Below, piece by piece: positions 1 through 7,469 of a stretch of DNA of 57,086 bases. The notes under the pieces were generated by a model that searched no databases, had not been told where the DNA came from, and saw only the letters and a list, made by a program, of their open reading frames with translations. The translations under genes were made by a program, and so were the position numbers. Position 1 is the stretch's first letter, and each line of letters opens with the position of its first letter. This DNA comes from B10-G9 sp964627755 (GTDB lineage: Bacteria; Chloroflexota; Anaerolineae; Anaerolineales; UBA11858), in the NCBI GenBank assembly GCA_964627755.1, contig CAZVIH010000096.1:1-57086 (forward strand), written 5' to 3'.

Positions 1-90
1 CACCCACTGCATTAACACCCGCACCAGGGAAAGCGCTTCTGCCTCGGTTTTGTTCATTTTCCAGTTGCCAGCTATCATGGGCGTTCGCAT
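1..90 (-). CDS. tpiA: Triosephosphate isomerase, N-terminal fragment (cut by window edge)
   Basis: Reading leftward from an ATG at 90, the 30 visible codons encode MRTPMIAGNWKMNKTEAEAL and onward in one open frame. The AGNWKMN block is the N-terminal signature of triosephosphate isomerase, and its Asn and Lys are the first active-site residues of the family. A GGAG lies about a dozen bases upstream, and the preceding shell gene stops at 100, so this is the next gene of the microcompartment operon. TPI interconverts glyceraldehyde 3-phosphate and dihydroxyacetone phosphate. Placed here it would take up the C3 product of the aldolase in the same operon. Whether it is inside the shell cannot be judged, because about 220 residues lie outside the window. 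Confidence 0.85.
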   Translation of the reverse strand, partial: MRTPMIAGNWKMNKTEAEALSLVRVLMQWV

Positions 91-99
91 ATTAATAGA

Positions 100-378
100 T
101 CACTCCAATTCAGCGATATAGAGGGAATCCACAATTCCCACAATCACAGAGATCACACACCCATCTGGATTTTCCAGGATCTGGCGGGCGCCATTGCCTT
201 CCCGATTGACAAGCACAGTATCACCGATACCGGCCTGTGAATTGTCTAGGGCAACAAAATCTCCCTCAGGCGGGTCACCCGGCAGCGTCAGAGGCTGAAC
301 GACCAGTAAACGGCGGTTCTTGTAATGCGGGTGACTGATCGTTGTCACCACAGTTCCAGTTACTTTACCCAGGATCAT
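100..378 (-). CDS. BMC-P pentameric shell vertex protein (EutN/CcmL family), copy 1
   Basis: This 92-residue protein has the EutN/CcmL/BMC-P layout: MILGKVTGTVVTT at the start, a RRLLVVQPL strand, then VALDNSQAGIGDTVLV and a C-terminal IVGIVDSL strand. Family members form pentamers that cap the vertices of the polyhedral shell. It overlaps the upstream BMC-P gene by four bases (ATGA), so the two are probably translationally coupled. It is one of four BMC-P paralogues in this operon. It keeps the A-G-x-GD loop but diverges in the middle (a PGDPPEGDF insert). Confidence 0.93.
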   Translation of the reverse strand: MILGKVTGTVVTTISHPHYKNRRLLVVQPLTLPGDPPEGDFVALDNSQAGIGDTVLVNREGNGARQILENPDGCVISVIVGIVDSLYIAELE

Positions 379-695
379 GTGTATTTCACCGATCCCTTTT
401 TCAAAGTGACATCAAATTGATCGTCCGGGTGCACAACCAGCTCATCAACAATACCGATAAGAGCCAGGTCAACCGGCACAAAGGTATGGATATCCATCGC
501 CAGGGCAGCTTCCCGGGATCGGACCATAACACACAGGTCTCCCGGCCCAGCCTGGACGACATCTACAGCAACCTGCAAGGGTCCGGTTGGCTCGAGGTGT
601 CTGTTCAGTGGTTCAACTACCAGTAATTTCATCCCGGTCAGGTCTTGATATTTCACTGATGCAACTGCGGTACCCCGCACACGGCCAAAAAGCAT
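375..695 (-). CDS. BMC-P pentameric shell vertex protein (EutN/CcmL family), copy 2
   Basis: At 106 residues this is a EutN/CcmL-type vertex protein. It starts MLFGRVRGTAVAS, has KLLVVEPLN, and carries the VAVDVVQAGPGDLCVMV core in which Pro replaces the more usual Ile before GD. It has a C-terminal tail of about a dozen residues beyond the usual end (DDQFDVTLKKGS). It starts one base after the stop of the 121-residue BMC protein and overlaps the next BMC-P by four bases. The divergent core and tail suggest it is not interchangeable with the other three copies, but no specific role can be read from the sequence. Confidence 0.92.
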   Translation of the reverse strand: MLFGRVRGTAVASVKYQDLTGMKLLVVEPLNRHLEPTGPLQVAVDVVQAGPGDLCVMVRSREAALAMDIHTFVPVDLALIGIVDELVVHPDDQFDVTLKKGSVKYT

Positions 696-696
696 A

Positions 697-1062
697 TTAA
701 CTGCCTCCTACGCTTTTCAGGACCCGGTGGATGATGGTTTTTAGCAAGCCAGCATCAACCGAATCACCAACCTTGTTTTGGACAGATGACAATACACGGT
801 CTTCCAGGGTTGCCGGGGTTGGAGTAGCCGCCGGGGTCTGAGGCAGGGAAGGCGCTGCACTGGGAGATCTTTTCTCAGTGATATAGGGACGGATAGGCGC
901 GCTGGAAGGTTGATCATTTTCCTTCAACAGTTCAACACCCAGTTTGCGGGCTTTTTCCCTGGCAAGATCTGTGACCACCACATCGTCATTCACAACCAGG
1001 GTGGTCACACCACTATGATAGAGATCCTCAATATCCCGTTCCGTATAAAAGATTTTGGGCAT
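697..1062 (-). CDS. Small BMC-associated protein with a C-terminal targeting-like helix
   Basis: This 121-residue protein has three visible parts. Residues 1-46 form a compact module beginning MPKIFYTERDIEDLY, with the pattern T-x-x-D-hydrophobic, then VVNDD-VVVT and A-x-x-x-A-x-x-x-GVELL. The style recalls the N-terminal segments of BMC-linked cobalamin adenosyltransferases. Residues about 50-85 are a Pro/Ala/Thr/Ser-rich linker. Residues about 86-121 are an amphipathic helix (LEDRVLSSVQNKV, then LLKTIIHRVLKSV). A linker followed by a short amphipathic helix is the architecture of encapsulation peptides. No catalytic residues are recognised. It lies between the trimeric shell protein and two vertex proteins, so it may be a scaffold or adaptor. 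That role is inference. Confidence 0.75.
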   Translation of the reverse strand: MPKIFYTERDIEDLYHSGVTTLVVNDDVVVTDLAREKARKLGVELLKENDQPSSAPIRPYITEKRSPSAAPSLPQTPAATPTPATLEDRVLSSVQNKVGDSVDAGLLKTIIHRVLKSVGGS

Positions 1063-1085
1063 AGGATGACTCCTAGTACTTCAAG

Positions 1086-1718
1086 TTATTTACTGGTAAT
1101 GCCTTCCACATTTTCCATGGCCTGGATGGCAGCATCGCGGGCGGTTACCATCTCCGATTCAGTGCCAGACATCCACAAACGGCCAAATCGTCCTACAGAA
1201 GCAATATGAATGATCTTCAAATTGGATTTTTTCTCAGCTTCGTTGGCTGCCAGCATGATGTAGGCTGCAGGGGCTACTTCCAGCACAAAGAGAGTTTCCC
1301 CTGCCACAAGCATGGATCCACGGCGCCAGCGGTTAAGAAGCTGGGCCTGATAAGGATCCACCCGTGTGATCAAATTGGAAGAGAATACACTCGGTTTAAG
1401 GCGATCCTCTTTTACCAAATTTAATCGATCCAGGACAATTCTCCCGGATTCCAGCACAGCTGCCTGGTTCATGGAGTGGACCTCGAACATACCAAACTCA
1501 CGCTCAACAACCTGGGCGCCAGGTTTGGCTTCTGTGGCCTTCACCGCAATATCAACGGTGCGAAAGACCTCATTTCCTGGCGACATCTCCACATAAAGAG
1601 ATGCCATACCTTCGATAGGCAAGTCTCCTTGTGTGATGGTACCTACAAAAGCTGCCACCTCAGACTGCATGCGGTCCAGGTAACAATATACACGTAATGA
1701 AAAATCAGATTTAGCCAT
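1086..1718 (-). CDS. BMC-T trimeric (tandem-domain) shell protein
   Basis: This 210-residue protein fits two BMC domains in one chain. The first half contains MASLYVEMSPGNEVFRTVD and AVKA-x6-GAQVVEREFGMFEVH. The second has FVLEVAPAAYIMLAANEAEK followed by IIHIASVGRFGRLWMSG and a closing AAIQAMENVEG helix. Strand order appears permuted relative to a canonical BMC-H, as in the EutL/CsoS1D-like group. Such proteins form pseudohexameric trimers with a larger, sometimes gated pore and may pass bulky substrates such as sugar phosphates or cofactors. It is the only BMC-T visible in the operon. Confidence 0.85.
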   Translation of the reverse strand: MAKSDFSLRVYCYLDRMQSEVAAFVGTITQGDLPIEGMASLYVEMSPGNEVFRTVDIAVKATEAKPGAQVVEREFGMFEVHSMNQAAVLESGRIVLDRLNLVKEDRLKPSVFSSNLITRVDPYQAQLLNRWRRGSMLVAGETLFVLEVAPAAYIMLAANEAEKKSNLKIIHIASVGRFGRLWMSGTESEMVTARDAAIQAMENVEGITSK

Positions 1719-1762
1719 ACGATCTCCTTTTTGGATCTGCAGGATTCATCCGGGATGGACCA

Positions 1763-2617
1763 TCATGCAAAATCCTCGGGGTTGTAGTTCATCGCCATGC
1801 CGATCGGCGTAACCAGAGCAGGATGAGGGGGTACCCAGGTTGGGATACCGGTGTACTCCTCAATAACTTCTTCCGCCCGGTAAAAGGCGCTGCTGCCGCC
1901 CACCAGGGCAATTTCTGGGACTTGAAATCCCTCGATGTGCCTGGCAACGATGCTGGCCACTTTTTCCAGCACGGGTCTGATCACCGGAAATAATACCGGC
2001 TGTTGGGCAATGTCGATCTTAAGGGTTTCGGCATCCTCAAATGAGATATTGTGCGCCCCGGCGATTACCAGTGAAAAGTGGGTCCCGCCAGTAGCTTCAT
2101 CCGCGGTGTAAACAACCTGCCCGTTTTCCACCACGGCAATCCCGGTTGTGCCACCACCAACATCAACGATAACGCCGTTTTCCAACTGGACCAGCGCATT
2201 GGCGGCTGTAGGCTCGTCAATCAGTCCGGTGCAGATCATACCTGCTGCTTCCACCACATGAGCAGTAGCCTGAACTTCCACGCTGGGTACACCAGGCGGA
2301 TAGCCACTGGCCGCGTGGGTCAGTTCTCTGCCGATGCGTCTTTCGATCCGGTCTTTCATCGATCTGACCAGGTCGACCGCTCCGACAAAATCCACCACCA
2401 GGCCGTCGCGCGCAACTTGCGCAAACTGGTATTCACCTGTAACTGGCTGGTTCTGTTCATTGAGAACAGCCACCGTCAGATATGCCGTTCCCAGATCAAC
2501 ACCCACTTTTAATAAACCTTCAGGCGGATTATCAAATGGGGCCGGTTCCGGGTCAGCAACCCAGTGAAAGAGTTCCGCAGCGCGGTTTAAGGTCTCCAGA
2601 AGAGCCGGCGATTGCAA
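1763..2617 (-). CDS. eutJ: EutJ-like actin/Hsp70-fold ATPase of the microcompartment
   Basis: At 284 residues it has the length and motifs of EutJ. The phosphate-1 loop is GVDLGTAYL, followed by a TGLIDEPTAAN segment, the phosphate-2 loop VDVGGGTTGIAVV and the adenosine motif ALVGGSSAF. These are the nucleotide-binding signatures of the acetate kinase/Hsp70/actin superfamily. EutJ proteins are presumed chaperones or reactivating factors in microcompartment loci, although no B12 enzyme is visible here that would need reactivation. It lies 11 bases downstream of the BMC-H gene. The family assignment is firm and the biochemical role is not. Confidence 0.88.
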   Translation of the reverse strand: MQSPALLETLNRAAELFHWVADPEPAPFDNPPEGLLKVGVDLGTAYLTVAVLNEQNQPVTGEYQFAQVARDGLVVDFVGAVDLVRSMKDRIERRIGRELTHAASGYPPGVPSVEVQATAHVVEAAGMICTGLIDEPTAANALVQLENGVIVDVGGGTTGIAVVENGQVVYTADEATGGTHFSLVIAGAHNISFEDAETLKIDIAQQPVLFPVIRPVLEKVASIVARHIEGFQVPEIALVGGSSAFYRAEEVIEEYTGIPTWVPPHPALVTPIGMAMNYNPEDFA

Positions 2618-2628
2618 GGCAACCCCGA

Positions 2629-2958
2629 TTATTTCTTATCTTCTGAACGGCCGCCGAAGCTGCCCTTGGAACTGTGCGGCAGCACCATTTCCACATTTTC
2701 GTGCGGGCGCGGGATGACATGGATGGATACCAGTTCCCCAACCCGTTTCGCGGCTGCGCCACCAGCGTCTGTGGCCGCTTTAACAGCGCCCACGTCGCCC
2801 CGAACCATCACGGTCACAAATCCGCCGCCAACGTATTCCGATCCGATCAGAACCACATTGGCTGCTTTGACCATGGCATCAGCGGCTTCCACTGCGCCAA
2901 CCAGGCCGCGGGTTTCCACCATACCGAGGGCGATGAATGAAGGATCTTGTTGTGCCAT
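2629..2958 (-). CDS. BMC-H hexameric shell protein
   Basis: This 109-residue single BMC-domain protein starts its fold at ALGMVETRGLVGAVEAADAM. It has the VVLIGSEYVGGGFVTVMVRG central strand-loop with a glycine-rich pore loop, and ends its core at VGELVSIHVIPRPHENV. A charged 15-residue tail (GGRSEDKK) follows. BMC-H proteins tile the facets of the shell and their central pore admits small polar metabolites. It is the only BMC-H gene in the visible part of the operon, between the aldehyde dehydrogenase and the EutJ-like gene. A TAAAAAATGG start with AGGAGT upstream supports the chosen ATG. Confidence 0.95.
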   Translation of the reverse strand: MAQQDPSFIALGMVETRGLVGAVEAADAMVKAANVVLIGSEYVGGGFVTVMVRGDVGAVKAATDAGGAAAKRVGELVSIHVIPRPHENVEMVLPHSSKGSFGGRSEDKK

Positions 2959-3007
2959 TTTTTACTCCTTGTACTAAATGAATAAACAGATTTTTGATAT
3001 GAATGAA

Positions 3008-4480
3008 TTATTTCGATTTCAGTATTTCTAATACAGTTTCCCGAACCAGGCTCTCGAGAGCCTCATAATCTGGTGCCTGGATACTTCCGGAAGGCACCCG
3101 GCCCGGTTGGAATGCTTCATCTGGTGGAAGGCTGGTTTCAAACGCCATACGTTTGATATTGTAGAGATGATGCACATTAATATTATCGCCAGTGATCGCA
3201 CCACCAACTCCGCCGGAACCCAGTGTCAGAGAGGGTGTAATACCGGTGGTATAGCCTATCATACCCAGGGTACCCATGGTGTTCACTCCGATCCTGAAAA
3301 CCGGTTTTTCCAGGCCAAAGGCATAAATTATCTCCTCATTTGTGGCATGGATGATCAAACTGTGTCCCCTGCCTCCAAAATTGATCAGGTCCAGGCAGCG
3401 GTCGCAGCCGGCTTCCCAACCATCAGCGATATAAAATCCCAATACTGTGGTCAATTTTTCCCGTGATAGAGGTTCATCTTTGCCAACACTTTGCAGATCA
3501 GCTACCAGGATACGGGCGTTTTCCGGAACATGGAAACCAGCCAGCGCGCCAAGATACTGGGGAGATTTTCCAACAGATTTGACATTGATAGTGCCATCCG
3601 GGAAGAAAAGGGCCGTCCGCAGCAGATCTGCTTCAACAGGAGATACCCAATATGCTCCCTGGGCCTGCATTAATTCTTTCAAGCGGGAGGCGATCGGACG
3701 ATCTGCCACCAATGACTGCTCGGTGGCGCAGATCGTTGAAAAATCAAAGGCTTTGCTGTTAGTAATGTAACGGGCTGCTTTTTCAAGATCAGCCGAACGA
3801 TCCACATAGACCGGTACGTTGCCAGGACCAACTCCGTAGGCAGGTTTTCCCTTCGAATGGGCAGCCCGCACCATAGCGCCGCCTCCGGTGGCCAGGATTA
3901 AGGCTGTATATTTATGTGAAAGCAATTCATCGGTTCCTGGAAGAGTAATTTCCGACATACAGTGGATCAAACCATCCGGCGCGCCTGCAGCTACTGCGGC
4001 CTGATTCATCAAGCTGGCAGTTTCCACACAACAGTTCACAGCTGAAGGATGGGGAGCGATGACAATAGCATTGCGGGCTTTTACTGCCATCAGGATCTTA
4101 TTCATGACAGTCGATGTGGGATTAGTACTGGGGGTCAAGGCTGCGATCACACCCATCGGCCAGGCTATCTTATAAAGTTTCTTCTCTTCATCTTTATCAA
4201 TGAAACCAACGGTTTTTACATCCTTAATGGATTCCCAAACTGCTTTGGAAGCGAACTGGTTCTTGATCTTTTTATGCTCGGGGACACCAAAACCGGTTTC
4301 CTCAGCTGCCATGCGCCCCAGACGTTCTGCAGCACCATAGGCAGTCTCAGCCATGGCTTCGCAGACGCGATCCACTTCGACCTGGGTAGCAGAACCCCAT
4401 ATCTTCTGGGCTTCTCTGGCACTGAGCACCATCTGCCGGGCTTGCTGAATGGAGCGTAAATCCTTATCGAATTCTGGCAT
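3008..4480 (-). CDS. CoA-acylating aldehyde dehydrogenase (EutE/PduP type), BMC cargo
   Basis: This 490-residue enzyme would oxidise an aldehyde with NAD and CoA to an acyl-CoA. Features include the cofactor segment LTPSTNPTSTVMNK, the glycine motif ALILATGGGAMV, and the catalytic cysteine at about residue 251 in DFSTICATEQS. The last 20 residues (after IQAP: DYEALESLVRETVLE and onward) form an amphipathic helix after a short linker, resembling an encapsulation peptide. Its usual position in PduP/EutE is N-terminal, so a C-terminal helix is notable. With the aldolase upstream, the natural substrate would be acetaldehyde, giving acetyl-CoA. It lies between a BMC-P pair and the BMC-H gene. Confidence 0.93.
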   Translation of the reverse strand: MPEFDKDLRSIQQARQMVLSAREAQKIWGSATQVEVDRVCEAMAETAYGAAERLGRMAAEETGFGVPEHKKIKNQFASKAVWESIKDVKTVGFIDKDEEKKLYKIAWPMGVIAALTPSTNPTSTVMNKILMAVKARNAIVIAPHPSAVNCCVETASLMNQAAVAAGAPDGLIHCMSEITLPGTDELLSHKYTALILATGGGAMVRAAHSKGKPAYGVGPGNVPVYVDRSADLEKAARYITNSKAFDFSTICATEQSLVADRPIASRLKELMQAQGAYWVSPVEADLLRTALFFPDGTINVKSVGKSPQYLGALAGFHVPENARILVADLQSVGKDEPLSREKLTTVLGFYIADGWEAGCDRCLDLINFGGRGHSLIIHATNEEIIYAFGLEKPVFRIGVNTMGTLGMIGYTTGITPSLTLGSGGVGGAITGDNINVHHLYNIKRMAFETSLPPDEAFQPGRVPSGSIQAPDYEALESLVRETVLEILKSK

Positions 4481-4511
4481 AGGAACTTCCTAAATCTATC
4501 AATTCAATATT

Positions 4512-4802
4512 TCAGTCTTTCTTGTAGGTTACTTCTCCCAAGACACTGAGATGATCAATTACGGCCATTATCACCGCATCCACTGGCCGGTTTTTTGTAA
4601 TATCTGTTTGCCTACCGCTGGAACCATGGGCAGTTAAGACAAGGTCGCCAATCCCGGCGTCCAGAGTATCCACAGCTACATAAGGTTTGCCAACCGGAAT
4701 ACCATCCACATCAGTCTGGCGCAAGATCAGCAGTTTGCGGCCTTCAAGAGTTGGTTCCTTGATAGTTGATATTGTCGTTCCAATAACTTTGGCAATCAGC
4801 AT
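4512..4802 (-). CDS. BMC-P pentameric shell vertex protein, copy 3
   Basis: This 96-residue EutN/CcmL-family protein has MLIAKVIGTTISTIK, GRKLLILRQTD, VAVDTLDAGIGDLVLTAHGSSGRQT and VDAVIMAVIDHLSV. It is closely related to the neighbouring copy 4 (same length, same ISTIK and GIGDLVLT blocks), which points to a tandem duplication. It lies 16 bases downstream of copy 4 and just upstream of the aldehyde dehydrogenase. Its expected place is a shell vertex. Confidence 0.94.
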   Translation of the reverse strand: MLIAKVIGTTISTIKEPTLEGRKLLILRQTDVDGIPVGKPYVAVDTLDAGIGDLVLTAHGSSGRQTDITKNRPVDAVIMAVIDHLSVLGEVTYKKD

Positions 4803-4818
4803 CGATAACTCCTGTAAA

Positions 4819-5109
4819 TCATTTCCTAAAGGTAATCTCGCCGTCCACTTCCAGATGATCCAGCACTGCCATGATCACCGCGTCAGTGGGTGTCTCTTTG
4901 GTGATGGAGGTCTGCCTGGCTGCTGAACCATGACAGGTCAGTACCAGATCACCGATCCCTGCATCAACCAAATCAATCGCCACGTAGGAAGTACCGAGTT
5001 CTTTTTTGCCGTAAGCATCGGTCTCACGGCAGATCAGCAGCTTGGTATTCATGATCCTGCGGTTTTTGATTGTAGAGATGGTGCTTCCAACAACCCGGGC
5101 GATTTTCAT
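4819..5109 (-). CDS. BMC-P pentameric shell vertex protein, copy 4
   Basis: This 96-residue EutN/CcmL-family protein has MKIARVVGSTISTIKNRR, TKLLICRETD, YVAIDLVDAGIGDLVLTCHG and TDAVIMAVLDHLEV. It shares length and most core motifs with copy 3. It follows deoC by 12 bases, so it is probably co-translated with the core enzymes. Pentamers of this family close the shell. Confidence 0.94.
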   Translation of the reverse strand: MKIARVVGSTISTIKNRRIMNTKLLICRETDAYGKKELGTSYVAIDLVDAGIGDLVLTCHGSAARQTSITKETPTDAVIMAVLDHLEVDGEITFRK

Positions 5110-5121
5110 TAAGATTTCCTA

Positions 5122-6057
5122 TTAATAAGCTTTGGCTGCTGCTTCAGACTTCACGCTATGTCCATTGCTGTGAGATTCCAACTGACCCTGGACTATCTTC
5201 ACACCTGCGCTGGCACCCAGGCGAGTAGCGCCTGCTTTAACCATGTTCTGAGCATCTTCAAAATCCCGCACACCACCAGAAGCTTTAACACCCATTTCTG
5301 GTCCTACTACCCTGCGCATGAGGTTGATATCTTCCACAGTCGCTCCGCCGCCGGAAAATCCAGTAGAGGTCTTTACAAAATTCGCCCCAGCTTCCTTAGC
5401 GAGCAGACAGGCAGTAACTTTTTCCTCATCATTTAACAAGGCGGTTTCAATAATAACTTTCACTAATGCTCCTCCGCCATGTCCGACCTTAACCACTTCA
5501 TTAATGTCCTGAGCTGCGAGGGTCAAATCACCGGCTTTCAGAGCACCGATATTAATAACCATGTCAATCTCTGTGGCGCCGTCTTTCAGGGCGGTTTGGG
5601 CTTCAAAGGCTTTCACTTCCGGAGCAGAGGCACCCAGGGGAAAACCAATCACAGTGCAGACTTTAACTCTGGAGCCCTGAAGCAGTTCAGAACAAAGCTT
5701 GACATGGGTTGGATTGACACAAACAGAGGCAAAATTGTACTTTCTTGCCTCGTAACAGAGCTGGGCAATTTGGTCCGCGGTGGCATCAGGTTTTAACAAG
5801 GTATGGTCGATCATGCTGGCAATATCAGGATCTTCCGGGATCTTGCCTAGCTGGGATGTCAGGCGAGAGGCGCCGGCGCTGACAACTTCCCCTACCTTGT
5901 TGAAACAGGTATCAACGCAGATTCCTTCTGCGCAATCCGATGAGCAATAATCACCCGCAGATTGGTTGGCGCGGTACTCCATTTCATTCATTGCCACCAG
6001 AACTTCCCGGGTGATGATTTCGACCAGATGTTTAACTTGCACTTGTGTAGTTTCCAT
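5122..6057 (-). CDS. deoC: Deoxyribose-phosphate aldolase with BMC-targeting helix and Cys cluster
   Basis: DERA cleaves 2-deoxyribose 5-phosphate to acetaldehyde and glyceraldehyde 3-phosphate. The ATG at 6057 is preferred because it lies one base after the rpiB stop; an in-frame ATG 57 bases upstream would sit inside rpiB. From this start the protein has 311 residues. Catalytic positions are present: Asp165 in EIDMVIN, Schiff-base Lys229 in FVKTSTG and Lys258 in VKASGGVRD. The N-terminal 75 residues are extra compared with ordinary DeoC. Residues about 8-26 (VKHLVEIITREVLVAMNE) look like an encapsulation helix. They are followed by four cysteines at 38, 42, 47 and 51 (C-x3-C-x4-C-x3-C) of unknown role. 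Together with rpiB it marks the operon as SPU type. Confidence 0.93.
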   Translation of the reverse strand: METTQVQVKHLVEIITREVLVAMNEMEYRANQSAGDYCSSDCAEGICVDTCFNKVGEVVSAGASRLTSQLGKIPEDPDIASMIDHTLLKPDATADQIAQLCYEARKYNFASVCVNPTHVKLCSELLQGSRVKVCTVIGFPLGASAPEVKAFEAQTALKDGATEIDMVINIGALKAGDLTLAAQDINEVVKVGHGGGALVKVIIETALLNDEEKVTACLLAKEAGANFVKTSTGFSGGGATVEDINLMRRVVGPEMGVKASGGVRDFEDAQNMVKAGATRLGASAGVKIVQGQLESHSNGHSVKSEAAAKAY

Positions 6058-6058
6058 G

Positions 6059-6634
6059 TTATTTCTCGATCTCCATGATCTTTTCGACTCGACGGGCATG
6101 ACGATCTCCGCCAAACTCGGTTTCTAAAAAGGTACTAAGAATCTGCTTGGCCAGATTGGGGCCGATCAATCCGGCGCCAAGGGTCAATAGATTTGCATTA
6201 TTATGTTCCCTGCTGTTGAAAGCAGTTGCGTAGTCATAACACATAGCTGCCCGAACACCACGAACCTTATTGGCTGCCATGCAGCTGCCAATGCCAGCTC
6301 CATCAATCATCACCCCCCGCCAGGCAGATCCGGCAGCAACCTTTTCAGCGACTGTTTTGGCAAAATCAGGGTAATCAACAGAATCTGTACTGTTGGTACC
6401 ACAGTCAATAACCTTATAGCCTTTTTCTTCCAGGAAGGTTTTAAGGTTTTCTTTCATCAGGAAACCACCATGATCTGCCCCGATTGCAACAGTCTTTAGA
6501 TCAACTGCGGCAGGAGCTGGGTCTCCAGCAGGTTCCGGTGTCATCCGGGAAGGCATTTCCCGCATTATTCCGGATACCACTTCGTCAACTATTTTTTTCA
6601 GATCTGGATCACTTATGTTATCCATAAATTTCAC
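6059..6634 (-). CDS. rpiB: Ribose-5-phosphate isomerase B with N-terminal targeting peptide
   Basis: This is a RpiB/LacAB-fold sugar-phosphate isomerase of 191 residues, about 40 longer than E. coli RpiB. The extra N-terminus holds an amphipathic helix (DPDLKKIVDEVVSGIMREM, residues 9-27) and a Pro/Ala-rich linker, the layout of a BMC encapsulation peptide. The fold motifs are GADHGG (52-57), SREHNNANLL (His144) and LGAGLIG. In E. coli the catalytic base is Cys66 in CGTGIG. Here the equivalent segment reads DGAGIGSCMAANK, with Asp111 in that place and a Cys seven residues later, so either the chemistry or the substrate may differ. The gene overlaps the gntR stop by four bases. Confidence 0.92.
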   Translation of the reverse strand: MKFMDNISDPDLKKIVDEVVSGIMREMPSRMTPEPAGDPAPAAVDLKTVAIGADHGGFLMKENLKTFLEEKGYKVIDCGTNSTDSVDYPDFAKTVAEKVAAGSAWRGVMIDGAGIGSCMAANKVRGVRAAMCYDYATAFNSREHNNANLLTLGAGLIGPNLAKQILSTFLETEFGGDRHARRVEKIMEIEK

Positions 6635-7398
6635 TCTTGTTCTGGATTGATCGGAAAACGCTGGAATATTGCGGTTGGGGATGATGCTGATGCTTTTAAG
6701 TTCGTATAAAAACGGAAGCGGTCTGCCCGGAATTCAGATTCCACGTACTCGATGACCCTGCCCTCCGCTGTGCGAGTTTCCCGCCGAATTACCAAAACCG
6801 GCGCCGGATGACTTAATCCCATCAATTCCGCAACCTGGGGAGTGGCGATTTCTGCGCCAATTTCCTGTTCAGCGTGATCAGGTTTCATATTATATTGGGC
6901 AGCCAAAACATCATAGAGTGATTCCTGGGAAAAATCATGCTCCAGGATTCCAAGGCAAAACGCATGCGGTAAATAGGCTCGCTCTATGGCAGCTGCTTTT
7001 CCATCAACCACCCGTAATCGATTCAGAAAAACCACTTCTGCACCCAATTGGATCCTGAGCACCCGGGCTAATAGTGGATCTGCTGGAATGATTTTGGATT
7101 CAATGACCTGGCTGGCAACATTCTTCCCGCGCTGAGCCATCTCCTGAGAAAAACCGTACAGGAATTCCACGGTCTTTGGAAAATGATCCTCAGTTACAAA
7201 TGTCCCTACTCCATGGACGGATTCAAGATAACCCTTGGCAGCCAGATCACTCAAGGCATGGCGAATAGTATTTCGTCCAACACCGTGATGTTCACTTAAA
7301 GCACTTTCTGACGGAAGACGCGCTCCAGGTTGAAGCTCCCCGTTTTGAATCTGCTCCAAGATCGATTCCGCAATTTGCTGATAAAGAGCTCTTGTCAT
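6631..7398 (-). CDS. GntR/UTRA-family transcriptional repressor of the BMC operon
   Basis: The N-terminal winged helix-turn-helix (ILEQIQNGELQPGARLPSE, then HHGVGRNTIRHALSDLAAKG) and the C-terminal UTRA effector domain (ESLYDVLAAQYNMKPDHAEQ; FRADRFRFY near the end) define the HutC-like GntR subfamily, which often senses sugar phosphates or similar metabolites. I place the start at the ATG at 7398, giving 255 residues (MTRALYQQIAESI). The longer frame to 7458 would run through the operator repeats. It is the first gene of the operon and overlaps rpiB. Autoregulation through the adjacent tandem repeats is likely but inferred. Confidence 0.92.
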   Translation of the reverse strand: MTRALYQQIAESILEQIQNGELQPGARLPSESALSEHHGVGRNTIRHALSDLAAKGYLESVHGVGTFVTEDHFPKTVEFLYGFSQEMAQRGKNVASQVIESKIIPADPLLARVLRIQLGAEVVFLNRLRVVDGKAAAIERAYLPHAFCLGILEHDFSQESLYDVLAAQYNMKPDHAEQEIGAEIATPQVAELMGLSHPAPVLVIRRETRTAEGRVIEYVESEFRADRFRFYTNLKASASSPTAIFQRFPINPEQE

Positions 7399-7432
7399 AA
7401 CGTTTTCCCGTGCCAAAAGGCGGATCACTTTC

Positions 7433-7462
7433 CTACATGTACCTACTTGTTCCCACATGTTC
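7433..7462 (-). promoter_or_regulatory. Three tandem 10-bp operator-like repeats
   Basis: On the plus strand, 7433-7442, 7443-7452 and 7453-7462 read CTACATGTAC, CTACTTGTTC and CCACATGTTC, a perfect 10-bp period (consensus C-Y-ACWTGTWC). The first contains the palindrome TACATGTA. The array begins at the expected transcription start of the promoter next to it and ends 34 bases before the repressor ATG. That is a good position for a GntR-family roadblock operator with one helical turn between units. Confidence 0.75.
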
Positions 7463-7469
7463 TATTCGA

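Noticed and set aside
2078..2512. A 144-codon plus-strand frame opposite the EutJ-like gene
   Set aside because: It is a shadow of the well-supported minus-strand gene.
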